Assembly: GCA_021442155.1 (NCBI GenBank)
Contig: CM038222.1
Span: 25,096,148 to 25,160,147, forward strand
Reading direction: 5' to 3'
From: Cymbidium sinense
Lineage: Eukaryota; Streptophyta; Magnoliopsida; Asparagales; Orchidaceae
DNA length: 64,000 nucleotides
The notes below the pieces were generated by a model. The model ran no database searches and had not been told where the DNA came from. It saw only the letters and a list, made by a program, of their open reading frames with translations. Shown piece by piece: positions 13,801-25,093 of the stretch (its first letter is position 1; the number at the start of each line of letters is the position of its first letter). The position numbers and the translations under genes are program-made.

Positions 13801-15375
13801 ACTAAAAAATAAAACCTAAAAATAAACCTAAAATAAAAACCAAATATCTAAACCTAAGAAAATAAAAGAAAAATGTAAACCAAAACCAAAATATAAAAAT
13901 AAAACCAAAACTTATAAAAAAAATCTAAAACTAAACTAAAAAAAATAAACATTAACCTAAACCTAATCCTAAAAAAATAAACAAAATATATATATATATA
14001 AATAGACCAAAATTAAATAAAAAATAAACTAAGTAAACCTAAACTAATAATAAAATCCTCAACCCTAAACCCTAAACCCTAAACCTTAAACCTAAAACTC
14101 TAAACCTACAACCAAAAAAAACCCTAAACCCTAAACCCTAAAAACTTTAAAACCAAAAGCCTAATCCTAAAACCCTAAACCCTTACCCCTAAACCCTAAA
14201 CTAACCATAAACCCAAAGTTAACCTTAAACCCTAAACCCTAAACCCTAATAGTGCTAAATACTAAAGTCTAAACACTAAACCCTATACTTTAAACCCTAA
14301 ACCCTAACTCTAAACCCTAAACCTTAAACCCTAAAACACTAAACCCTAAAACCTTAATCCCTAAACCCTAAATCATAAAAACCTAAACTTAAACTAAATA
14401 AAATCTAAAAATAAACTAAATAAAAAACCTAAACCTAAATAAATATAATAAATTAAAATACAAACCAAAACTAAAACTTAAACCTAAACCTAAAAATATA
14501 ATAAATTAAAAAATAAAAATAAACTAAAATAAAATAAAGAAAAACCTAAACTAAACTATAAAATAAAATAAACCTAACAATAAAAAACCTTAATAAAATA
14601 AAAACTAAACATAAAATAAAAATAAAATAAATATTAAATTAAATTAAATTAAATTAAATAAAAACCCAAACATAAAAAATAAACCTAAAAATAAAACTTA
14701 AAAATAAATAAAAATTAAACCTAAACCCTAAACTAAAAAAAAACCTAAACCTAAAACAAAAATAAAATAAACTTAAAACTAAATTAAAATAAATAAAACC
14801 TAAACCTAAACCTAAACGTAATTTGAATAAAGTAAGATATACCAAAAATAAACCTAAACCTAAACTAAAAAAATAAACCTAAAATAAAAACCTAAAACTT
14901 AAACCATAAAAATAAAATAAGAACCTAAACCTTAACATAAAATAAAAAATAAAACCTAAACCTAAAAAAATAAAAATAAAACTTAACTAAAAAATAAACC
15001 TAATCCTAAAAAAATAAACTAAAACAAAAATGTAAACTAAATAATTAAACCTAAAATAAATAAACTAAATTAAATAAAATTAATAAATAAAATAAATAAA
15101 AACCTAAACCTAAATTTACTTAATTTTAAAATAAACCTAAATCCTAAACTCTAAACCCTAAATCCTAAACCTTAAACCATAAACCCTAAACCCTAAAACT
15201 AACACTAAATCCTAAACCCTAAACACTAAACCCTAAACCTACAACCCTAAACCATAAAGCTTAACCCTAAACCCTACACCCTGAACCCCAAACCCAAATC
15301 CTAAACCTAAAGAAACTAAATAAAATAAAAAAGTAAACCTAATAAACCTAAACCTAAACCAAAACCTAAACCCTA
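10898..15375. repeat. Telomere-like satellite, block A1 (no GR-RBP fragment)
   Basis: Near-continuous array of CCTAAA, CCCTAAA, AAATAAA and AAACTAAA words. True CCCTAAA tracts (about 11465-11770, 12330-12355, 13140-13265, 14060-14370, 15130-15300) alternate with 0.6-1.3 kb of degenerate CCTAAA/AAATAAA sequence. A landmark, TTTACTTAATT or a close variant, precedes several tracts (about 11448, 13052, 15112), and AAGCTAAAAACCTAAACC-like sequence follows them. All CCCTAAA is on the plus strand. There is a short (AT)n at about 13987-14000. No gene is seen; frames such as 14654-14845 on the minus strand are repeat translations. Confidence 0.9.
11718..11757 (+). repeat. Near-perfect CCCTAAA tract (interstitial telomeric repeat)
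   Basis: About five consecutive perfect CCCTAAA units. Other short perfect runs are at about 13238-13265, 17930-17966, 20394-20427 and 45096-45125. Runs are only 4-6 units long and are embedded in degenerate copies, so this is interstitial, not a chromosome end. Confidence 0.9.
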
Positions 15376-15814
15376 AGAATAAACCTTGATAAAAACAAAC
15401 CATGGTCAAACCTGGAGGCAAAGGTAAAATTATCACAATGGTGGTGGGGATCTAGAGGTGTGAATATGGAGGTGGAATGGTTATGGAGGTGGGAGGAGCA
15501 ATGGAGGTTACAGTCACATTTGTGGTGACGGGAGAGATTGAGGATGTGATGGGGGATCCCGCTATTCGAGATGCAAGGGTAGTTATGATGGGAACTGGAG
15601 AAATTGAATAACAACTGGTCCGATTTGCTTCTTACGAAACTATGTCTTTATAATAGAGACGATTCTAGTTATTTAGAGTTTTTGATTTGCTCTATGCATG
15701 CTCATTTTTTATCTATGTCATTACTTGTGTCTTAAAAAACTTGTTGTGTTACTCGGTTGATGAAATCAAAAAGAAGAAATGTTGAATCTAAATTTCTTTG
15801 CTATTAAAAAAAAA
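15376..15814 (+). pseudogene. GR-RBP cDNA 3' fragment G1 (diverged)
   Basis: It starts directly after CCCTAAG, contains a degraded Gly-codon-rich stretch (GGTGGTGG, GGAGGTGGGAGGAGC), the conserved coding end GGAACTGGAGAAA(T), a ~170-bp 3' UTR shared with the other copies (ATGTCTTTATAATAGAGACG through AAGAAGAAATGTTGAATC), then an A-run and CCCTAAA DNA again. The upstream RRM remnant is shortened and altered. Part of the G1-G8 family. The open frame on the opposite strand here is a shadow. Confidence 0.75.
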
Positions 15815-16135
15815 CCAAAAACTTTTAACCCAAAAGTAAAACCTGAACCCTATACCTAAAACCTAAACCCTAAACCCTAAACACTAACTCCTGAAAAACC
15901 CTAAACCCAAAACTTTAAACACCAAACCATAAACCCTAAACCCTAAACCATAAGCCTTAAACCCTAAACCCAAATCCTAAACCCTAAAAGCATAAACACG
16001 AAAACCCTAAACCCTAAACCCTACACCTTAAACCCTAAACCATAAACCCTAAATCTAAACCCTAAACCTTAAACCCCAAACCCTAAAATTAAACCTAAAG
16101 TAACTAAATAAATTTAAAAATAAACCTAAACTCCA
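15815..16135. repeat. CCCTAAA tract between G1 and G2
   Basis: About 320 bp of CCCTAAA and near variants, separating two GR-RBP fragments in the same orientation. No gene. Confidence 0.85.
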
Positions 16136-16614
16136 AGAATGGACAGAACCTTGATGGCATGAACATTACCTAAACTGCACAAGATCTAGGTGAACTAGGC
16201 AGAGGCGGAGGCTATCATAGTGGTGGTGGGAGATCTAGAGGTGGTGGTGGAAATTGAGATGGTGATCAGAGTAGTTATGGTTATGGAGGTGGGAGGAGCG
16301 ATGGACTTTGTAGCCATGGTGGTGGTAGAGGGAGAGATCAGGGATATAATGGCGGTCCCGCTACACAAGTGGTCAGGATTATTTTGATGGGAATTACAGA
16401 AACTGAAGAATGACTAATCCGATCTGCTGCTTATGGATCTATGTCTTTATAGTAGAGATGATTCTAGTTATCTAAGAGTTTTGATTTGCTCTATAGGTGG
16501 TTATTTTTTATCTATGTTGTCGCTTGTGTCTTAGAAAACATGGTGTGTTACTTGGATGATCAAATTGAAAAGAAGAAATGTTGTATGTGAATTTGTTCTT
16601 TATTAAGAAAAAAT
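16136..16614 (+). pseudogene. GR-RBP cDNA 3' fragment G2
   Basis: It opens with codons for NGQNLDG (from 16138), the end of an RRM as in plant glycine-rich RNA-binding proteins, then a stop and small indels, then the Gly-rich region (GGTGGTGGGAG and GGTGGTGGTGG words). It carries the shared 3' UTR and a short mixed A-tail near 16603-16614. Family proteins bind RNA through an N-terminal RRM and a Gly-rich tail; this piece lacks most of the RRM and cannot make such a protein. No promoter is seen. Confidence 0.8.
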
Positions 16615-18901
16615 AAAAACCCTAAACCCAAAATTAAAACATAAACCCAAAACCTAAAACATAAACCTTAAACTCTAAACCCTAAAAACCCTAAACCCTA
16701 AACCCTAAAACCTTAAACCCCTAAACCCAAAACCTAAACCTAAACCCTAAATATAAACCCTAAAACCTAAACCGTAAACCCTAAACCCCAAACCCTAAGC
16801 CCTAAACCCTAAACTCTCAACTAAACCTAAACCCTATAAAAAAAATAAAAATAAAAAAAAACTAACCCTAAACCCTAAACCCTAAATCAGAAACCCTAAA
16901 AAGCTAAAAACCTAAACCTCAACTAAATAAAATCTACAAATAAAATTAATAAAAAACCTAAATCAAAATAAAATAAAAACCTAACCTAAAACCTAAACCT
17001 AAATTTAAAATGAAAATAAAATAAAAATAAAACAAAAACTAAAATAAAATGGATAAAAACCTAAATTAAAGTAAAAAATAAAAAACCTAAATAAAATAAA
17101 AAATAATCCTAAAATAAAAATAAAATAAAATAAAAACTAAATAAAAATCTAAACCTTAAAAATAAAACCTAAACCCTAAACTAAAAAAAACCAAAACCTA
17201 AAATAAAATTAAAATAAACCTAAACCTAAAATAAAATAAACTAAACTAAAATAAATAAAACCAAAACCTAAACCTAAAATAAACTAAACCTAAACCTAAA
17301 CCCTAAAAGAACCAAAAATCTTCCTAAACCTAAACTAAAAAATAAAGCCTAAAAATAAAAATAAAATGAAAACCTAAAACCTAAACCAAATAAAATAAAA
17401 TAAAAACCAAAACTTAAGCCTAAAAAAATTAAACATAAACTTTAAAAAAAATAAAAATAAAACAAAACAAAAAAATAAACATAAACCTAATCCTAAACCT
17501 AAAAATAAACTAAAATAAATAACCTAAACTAAAATAAATATACCAAAAATAAATAAACTAAACTAAATAAAATAAAAATAAATCTAAATAAAAATAAAAT
17601 AATAAAATAAACTAAAATAAATAAAAATGAGTATGAAATAAACTAAATAAACCTAAACCTACAAGTTTACTTAATTTTGAAAAAAAATAAACAAAAAAAT
17701 TTAAAAAAAAACTAGCCCTAAACCCTAAACCTTTAACCATAAAGCTACAACTCCAAACCTAAACCTTAAACCTTAAACCCCAAATCCTAAACCCCAAACC
17801 CCAAACTATAAACCTAAACCCTAAAACCTAAAACTCTAATCCTTAAACCGTAAACCCCAAACCCTAAACCTTAAACCCTAAACCCTAAACCCTAAAACCT
17901 ACAACCCTACACCCTAAATCCTAAGCCGCAAACCCTAAACCCTAAACCCTAAACCCTAAACCCTAAAAACCTAAAAAACTAAAACTTAAACCTACACTAA
18001 ATAAAATCTAAAAATAAAATAAATAAATAAACCTAAACATAAATAAAATAAATAAATAAAATAAAATAAAAACCTAACCTAAAACCTAAACCTAAACCTA
18101 AACCTAAATGTAAATGTAAATATAAAATAAAATAAAATAATAATAACTAAACTAAATTAAAATACATAAAAACCTAAACTAAATGAAAAAAAAATAAAAT
18201 AAACCTAAAAATAATAAACCTAAATAAATTACAAGCTAAAGGTAAAATAAAATTAAAAGAAACCTAAAATAAAATAAAATAAAAACTAAATAAAAACCTA
18301 AACCAAAAAATAAAACCTAAACCTTAAACTAAAAAAAAACCTAAACCTAAAATAAATAAATTAAAATAAACCTAAACCTAAACTAAGATAAACTAAAATA
18401 AAATAAATAAAACCTAAACCTAAAATAAACTAAACCTAAACCCTAAAATAAATAAAATAAAATAAAAAAAATAAAGCTAAACCTAAACTAAAAAATAAAA
18501 CCTAAAATAAACCTAAAATAAAAACTTAAAACCTAAACCTAAAAAATAAAAATAAAAACATAAATCGAAACCTAAAATTAAAAAAATGAAACCAAAGCCT
18601 AAAAAATAAAATAAAAAAAAAAACCCAACTAAAAAATATACCTAAATCTTAAAATAATAAACTAAAATAAAAATACCTAAAGTAAAAGAAAAATCTAAAA
18701 TAAATAAACTTAACTAAATAAAAAAATAAAACTAAATAAAATTAGTAATAAAATAAACTCAAGTAAATAAAAAACTAAACTAAATAAACATAAACATACC
18801 ACTTTACTTAATTAAAAAAAAACCTAAATCCTAAATTAACCCTAATCCCTAAACCCTAAACTAGCCCTAAACCCTAAACCCTAAAGTAACTCTAAACCAT
18901 A
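16615..18901. repeat. Telomere-like satellite, block A2
   Basis: CCCTAAA tract (to about 16895), the AAGCTAAAAACCTAAACC landmark, degenerate CCTAAA/AAATAAA DNA, the TTTACTTAATT landmark (about 17663), a CCCTAAA tract (about 17710-17966), more degenerate DNA, a second TTTACTTAATT landmark (about 18800) and a CCCTAAA tract leading into G3. No coding potential seen. Confidence 0.9.
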
Positions 18902-19340
18902 AGAATGAGAAGAACCTTGACAACAAGAACCTAACCATCAACTAGGCTCAGTATAGATTTGGCAGTGGAGACGAAGGTGGAGGAGGGGGTTATCATAGTG
19001 GTGGTGGGGGATCTAGAGATGTTGGTGGATATGGAGGTGGTGGTCAGAGCAGTGGTGATTATGGAGGTGAGACAGGGCCACAGTGGTGAGGGAGAGATGG
19101 GGAATAAGCGATCGCTACTGAGAGGCGGGGGTGGTTAATGGGAATTAGAGAAACTAAGAATAGACCGATCTAATGGAACTATCTTTATGAGATAGCTCTA
19201 CTCATCTAGATTTTGATTTCCTTATGGGTGCTCATTTTTTATCTATGTCGAGGTCCTAGAAAACTTAAGGTGCTACTTGGTTGATGAAATCAAAAAGAAT
19301 AAATGTTGAATATGAATTTGTTCTCCGTTAAAAAAAAAAA
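18902..19340 (+). pseudogene. GR-RBP cDNA 3' fragment G3
   Basis: The frame from 18904 reads N-E-K-N-L-D-N-K-N-L-T-I-N then TAG (18943-18945), the same stop position as in G5-G8. A Gly-rich stretch follows (GGTGGTGGGGGATC) with deletions in its second half. The 3' UTR has a small deletion (ATGTCGAGGTCC where others have ATGTCGTCGCTTGTGTC). It ends in about 10 A residues and CTTAAACCCTAAAC. Confidence 0.8.
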
Positions 19341-21459
19341 CTTAAACCCTAAACATAAAACCTAAATCCTAAACCCTAAACCCTAAACCCTAAACTCTAA
19401 AAAGCAAAAAACCTAAACTTAAACTAAATGAAACTAAAAATATTAAATAAATAAATAAACCTAAACGAAAATTAAAAAATAAAATAAAATAAAATAAAAA
19501 CATAAACTAAAACCTAAACCTAAACTTAAACCTAAACATAAAAATAAAATAAAATAAAAATAAAACAAATTAAAATAAAATAAATAAATACCTAAACTAA
19601 ACTAAAAACTAATAAAACCTAAATAAAATAAAAACAAAACCTAAAATAAAATTAAAATAAACCTAAAATATAATAAAATTAAAACTAAATAAAAACCTAA
19701 ACCTAAAAAAATAAACCTTGAGATAAAACCTAAAAATAAATAAAAAATAAAACCTAACCCCTAAATAAAAAAAAACCTTAACCTAAAATAAAAATAAAAT
19801 AAACAAAATAAAATAAACATAAACATAAACTAAAATAAATAAAAGCTAAACCTAAACCTAAATTTAACTAAACCTAAACCTAAACCTAAACTAAAAAAAA
19901 TAAAAATAAATAAAAATAAACCTATACCTCAACTAAAAAATTAAACCTTAAAAATAATCCAAAAATAAAAACCTATAACCTAAAACTAAAAAAAATAAAA
20001 TAAAACCTAAACTAAAACATAAAAATAAAAAATAGAACCAAAACCTAAAAAATAAAAAAATAAATAAAACTCAACTATAAAATAAATCTAAACTTAAAAA
20101 ATAAACTAAAATAAAAATATAAATTAAAATAAATAAACTTGAACTAAATAAAAATAAAAAATAAACCCAAATAAAAATAAAAATAAACCAAACTAAAATA
20201 AATAAAAAATAAATTGAATAAACCTACACCTACTAGTTTACTTACATTTTAAAAAAAAAAACTCTAAACCCTAAATCCTAAACCCTAAACCCAAAACCCT
20301 AAATCCCAAAACTTTCTAACCCTAAACCCTAAACATACAACCTTAAACCCTAAACCCCAAACACTAAACCCTATACCCTAAACCCTAAACCCGAAACCCT
20401 AAACCCTAAACCCTAAACCCTAAACCCCCCAACAAACCATAAACCCTAAATCCTAAAAAGCTAAAAAGCTAAACCTAAACTAACAAAAACCTAAAAATAA
20501 AATAAAAACCTAAACTAAAACCTAAACCTAAAAACAAATTAAAATTAAAAATAAAAACATAACTAAAATAAAATAAATAAAAACATAAACTAAAGAAAAA
20601 AATTAAAAAACCTAAATAAAATAAAAAATAAACCTAAGATACAAAAAATAAACCTAAAATCAAATAAAATAAAAACTAAATAAAAATTTAAACCTTAAAA
20701 ATAAAGCTAAAAATAAAAAAAAAATAAACCTAAACCCTAAACTAGAAAAACCAAAACCTAAAATAAAAATAAAATAAAATTAAACATAAACTAAACTAAA
20801 ATAAATAAAACCTAAACTTAAACCTAAACCTAAACCCTAAAAAAAAACCAAAAAAAAAAAAAAAACCAAAACCTAAACTAAAAAATAAAACCTAAAAAAA
20901 TCCTAAAATAAAAAACTAAAACCTAAACCTAAACCTAAAAATGAAAAATAAAACCTAAAATTAAAAATTAAAATAAAAATAAAACTAAACTAAAAAATAA
21001 ACATAAAGCAAAACCTAAACCTAAACCTAAAAAATAAACTAAAATAAAAAACCTAAACTAAAATAAATAAACTAAACTAAACAAAACAAAAAATAAAACT
21101 AAATAAGAATAAAAAATGAAATAAACTATAATAAATAATAAATAAACTAAATAAAGCTAAACCTACTAGTTTACTTAATTTAAAAAAAAAACCTAAACCC
21201 TAAACCCTAAATGCTAAACCCTAAACCTAAACCCTAAACCCTAACACTAAATCATAAAACTAACCCTAAACCTACAACCTTAATCCCTAAATCCTAAACC
21301 CTAAAGCCTAAACACAAAACCCTAAACCCTAAACTCTAACCATATACCCTAAACCCTAAAACCCTAAACCTTAAAATCCTATACCTAAACCCTAAACCTA
21401 AACCCTAAACCCTAAAACCAAATAAACCTAAACCCTAAAACCAAATAAACCTAAACCCT
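19341..21459. repeat. Telomere-like satellite, block A3
   Basis: Same architecture as A1-A2: degenerate CCTAAA/AAATAAA DNA, a landmark at about 20233 (TTTACTTACATTT), a CCCTAAA tract (20270-20455), AAGCTAAAAAGCTAAACC, degenerate DNA, a landmark at about 21168, then a CCCTAAA tract into G4. No gene. Confidence 0.9.
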
Positions 21460-21877
21460 AAGAATGGGTAGTCTAGATCTGGCTGTGGAGGAGAAGGCAG
21501 AGGCGGTAGTTATCACAGTGGTGGTGGAGGATCTGGAGGTGCTGGATGATATGGAGCTGGTGGTCGGAGCAGTGGTGTGTATGAAGGCAGGTGGAAGGAT
21601 GCAGGTAACAATCATGGTGGTGGTAGAGGGAGAGATTGAGGATATGATGGTGGATCCTGCTACTTCAGAGGTGGGGGTGGTTCTGATGGGAATTGGAGAA
21701 AGTGAAGAATGGTCATTCTGATCTGCTACATATGGAATTGTCTTTGGAGTAGAGATGGTTCTAACTATCAAGGGATTTTTATTTGCTCTATGTGTGAACA
21801 TTTTTTATCTATGTCATCGCTTGTGTCTTGGAAAACTTGTTGTGTTACTTGGTTGATGACATCAAAAAGAAGAAACC
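21460..21877 (+). pseudogene. GR-RBP cDNA 3' fragment G4, joined to gypsy copy 2
   Basis: It has the usual 5' junction (CCCTAAGAATGGG) but an internal deletion removes the RRM end, so it jumps to RSGCGGEGRGG. The ancestral frame then runs through Gly-rich codons to NWRK and a stop, with only a few in-frame lesions. The shared 3' UTR stops at AAGAAGAAA, where gypsy RNase H sequence begins at about 21878; its A-tail is missing. The longer open frames at 21464-21721 (plus) and 21451-21801 (minus) are out of the ancestral frame. Confidence 0.8.
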
Positions 21878-22500
21878 TCCCATTCAAAAGAGTATTTTTT
21901 GATGAGTTCAATATCAATAAGGGATAAGACTTATCTATTTTAGACCTTTATTGATATGGACTCATCCTTCGGACATACCAACTCCTTGGCAAGCTTGGCT
22001 AAAGCATACGCTATGGCATTCTCTCTTCGAGGAATCTTAAAAATGGTAACCTCTGGGATTTGAGCCAAAAACTCCATGGTGTACTTGTGGTAGTGATGGA
22101 GCTTGGGATTTATAACCTTATAGGACCCAGTGATTTGGTTGATAACTAGCTGAGAACCCCCGAAGATGTTGATGTTATGGATGCTTAGAGTACTAGATAA
22201 CTCCAGATTGATAATCAGAGTCTCATATTAGACTTTATTGTTGGTGCAAGGATTGGATAGATAATATGAGAATCTCATCACATCACAGTCCAGAGTTAAG
22301 AGAACTATTCTTAACCCTGTCTTTTCTAGAATAGTAGATTATGGATTTTCTCCTCTTTAAGAGGAAGCCGCACCATCAAGGTACATCTCCCAGTGGTGAA
22401 TACTAGTATCTCTTAAGTTCATGATTTTTCTATCGAGGAGAACATCACTAAGCAAAAAGTTAGCAGGAAGTGGGTGTGATGCTAAGCAATCTACTAGCTC
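21878..22500 (-). pseudogene. Ty3/gypsy RNase H domain, copy 2
   Basis: Read leftward from 22500: ELVDCLASHPLPANF, then WEMYLDGAAS (first catalytic Asp region), CTNNKVYET-like sequence where the family has an AEYE block, GGSQLVINQITGSYKV, and KIPRREN...YALAKLAKEL. The third catalytic position, normally GDSQ, is GGSQ, so a key acidic residue is lost. Stops are also present. The sequence ends near 21880 where G4 starts, so the following integrase is absent from this copy. Confidence 0.8.
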
Positions 22501-23910
22501 TTAACCTTTTAGCACATGGAGAGGTACAAGGTAATGTCAAACTATGAGAGGATCATGGAGCATCGTACAACTGCTCGATAGATCAAATAAAATCGTAATA
22601 GATCGGTCCTAGAGATTAAGTTCACCTTATGAGGAAGCATGTAGTGGTGTAGTTTTCAGGATGCAAAGATTAAAGTTAGGCAATGCTTCTCAATGAATGG
22701 AAAATTAGCCTCAGCTGAGATTACATGATGGCTGAGGTAGTAGAGTGCTCTTTTCTTCCCTTCATCATTAGCTTGGGCCAACAAAGCACCAAGAGAGTCA
22801 TCTAATGCAGCTATGTAAAGTATAAGTGGCTTGCGCGAGATAGGGCTGCTAGAATTGATGGTGTAATCAGGTAATGCTTGATGTCTTTGAAGGCATGCTC
22901 ACAGTTGTCATCACACTTGAACTTGACATTCTTTTTGACAAGAGTTGAGAATGGCTGACATCTTCCCGATAAATTGGATATAAAGCATATTATATAGTCC
23001 AACCACCCTTAGAATGATCTGAGTTGAGTTAAACTTTTAGGGATGGCATTTCTAATATCGGCTTGATCTTCTCAAGATTGATTTTAAATCCTTGGACAAC
23101 AAACCCAATAAATTTTTGTGAAGCTACTCCGAATGCACACTTTAGGGGGTTCATTTTGAGATTAAATTATCTTAACTGCTTGAAAACTACTCTCAAGTCA
23201 AAGTGATGGTCTTATTTTTTTCTACTTTTGACCATGAGATTATCAACATAGCACTCGACTTGATGTTGAATGAGTTCTTCTAAGATTCGAGTCATAACCC
23301 ACTAGCATGCACTGACATTTTTAAGCTAGAGAGGCATGACCTTATAGTAATAGATTCTAATTAGGGTTCTAAAGTAGTGTTTCTTTCATCTTCATGGCCA
23401 TCTTTATTTGGTTATATCCATGAGCCATCCATGAAAGAGAAGACTAAATGAGATGAGAAATGTCCTTCATCCTAGATTGGTAGTGGAAATTCATCTTTCA
23501 GACATGCCTAATTTAAATCCTTAAAATCAAAGCATATGTGAATTTGACCATTCTTTTTCTTAAATGGGATGACACTGGCTAACCAAGGTAGGGTATTTTT
23601 TTTCTCAAATGAAGCCAGCATTGATCAATTTCTTGACATCATAAAGGACCTGTTGTTCTATATCTAATTGCATGCATCTAGGAGATTGCTTGATAGGGTT
23701 AGAATAAGCTCTATTATTAGTTTATGGACTGCTACATCAGGAGCCAATCCAAGCATCTCTTCATAACTCCATGCAAAGCAGTCCTTAAACTTAGTCAATA
23801 GCCTAACTAAGTCATTGGTTTTAATTTCATTTAACAAAGAACTGATGTATGTCGAGCGTGGATCTTCTTCAGTTCCTAAGTTGATTTCTTTGAGCTCATT
23901 GATGGTTGAC
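22501..23910 (-). pseudogene. Ty3/gypsy reverse transcriptase, copy 2
   Basis: Read leftward from 23910: CFAWSYEEMPGL-type entry, KKKNGQIHICFDFKDLN (about 23530-23585), a TAG in the following Gln codon (same as copy 1), then QVECYVDNLMVKSRKK at about 23215-23265 and FKQLRQFNLKMNPLKCAFGV. The palm motif is YVDN instead of YVDD. The C-terminal connection SNLSGRCQPFS and NVKFKCDDNCEHAFKDIKHY is at 22811-23002. Stops and frameshifts confirm a relic. This is the fullest RT in the window and shows what copies 1 and 3 lack. Confidence 0.85.
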
Positions 23911-25093
23911 TTGATCTCTTCTTTGAACTCTAGCTATGCATCTTTGACTTCAAAATCATCTAGATCATCTAAAGCTTCTAAGCATAGCTCCTCATATAAG
24001 TTAATGTGATTTGAAAAGAAACTATTAGATTCTAAATGATTGGTGATGACCAAGTAGTAATTATCATCATCGATTGGACCCATTATATCGAATCCTAGTC
24101 CGATATTAATGGAGAGCCTTTGCATTTGTTCTTCCATATTCTTTCGAAGTAGTCTAACCTATGCTTTGACCAAGTATGTGGGATTAACCCTATCTTTTCT
24201 AAATTAGGAACATAAGGAAAGTACCAATTAGAGGGTAATTCTATTAAATCTTTATATGAATCATCCTCAAGTTCTACATGAACTTCTTGACTTTAGGATG
24301 ATGCTCCCATAAAGAAGCTCTGAGTCTTCACACATATGGATGATTTATGGGCTTCCTTAACAACCAAACCCTCACCTTTTTGAGAAGAAAGTGGGGTTAG
24401 AGCTAAGGGTCCCAACTGATGCCTAAGTATTTCACATATAGACTTGGATACACTTATACTTTGCTTCGAAGCCTGGTCTTCATCACTATCTGGCTCAAGT
24501 ATCATCTTTAAGGAATCTATTGTTGAAAAGAGCTAGCTAATGTGCTAACCATATCAGACACATCCAATGAATTAAATTTTAAATCTATATGGATAGCAGG
24601 TGTACTCCTGGTAATTGGGACATATCCTCTATTAGTTGGCCAAAAAAGAGGTTTTCTACCCCTAGGACTACCTCTGAACTGCCCCATTCCTCTGCCTGGT
24701 GGAGTTCAGGTCATCCTACCCATATGTTCAAATATAGTAACGAAATGTGGGTGGAATTTAATGTCAGGTTCACTTCCTCCTCCAAATCTATTTATGCTAC
24801 CTTTTTTTTTTCATTTTCTCTTTTCTTTTCTTTTTCTTTTTCTCTTTCCATTTCTCTTTATTTTTATTATTCTTTTATTTTTAAACTTTCTCCAAGTTTG
24901 TGAGAATAAACTTGTTGATTTTGAGGGAGGTAATAAGCTGCATCTTTAAATATGCCGATCTCATGAACTATTCATGGCTTTTGACACAGTAGATGATCCC
25001 ACCTCTCACAAACTTCATACACTGATGTGAGGAGGATAGAACTATATTGTTCTCATGTATCCATGGTCTCCCAAGCAAAGTGTTGCATAGGCT
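23911..25093 (-). pseudogene. Ty3/gypsy RT leader, acidic/Lys linker and protease C-terminal half, copy 2
   Basis: Contains open stretches at 23934-24137 (NLYEELCLEALDDLDDFEVK) and 24293-24505 (EPDSDEDQASKQSISVSKS). These are the acidic linker between protease and RT, also present in copies 1 and 3. The polypyrimidine tract is at about 24800-24890. The GRPWIH protease block follows near 25040-25070, and the part closest to the nested insertion is partly deleted relative to copy 1. Non-functional. Confidence 0.75.

Noticed and set aside
10898..15375. CRISPR-like array because of regular short repeats
   Set aside because: There are no unique spacers of constant length; the repeats are telomere-like units, and the genome is a plant's.
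14654..15436. Minus-strand open frames rich in Phe, Leu, Gly and Arg
   Set aside because: They are direct translations of the TTTAGG-like satellite with no start context and no conservation.
10898..21459. A true chromosome-end telomere
   Set aside because: Perfect CCCTAAA runs are short and degenerate copies dominate; transposon relics lie on both sides.
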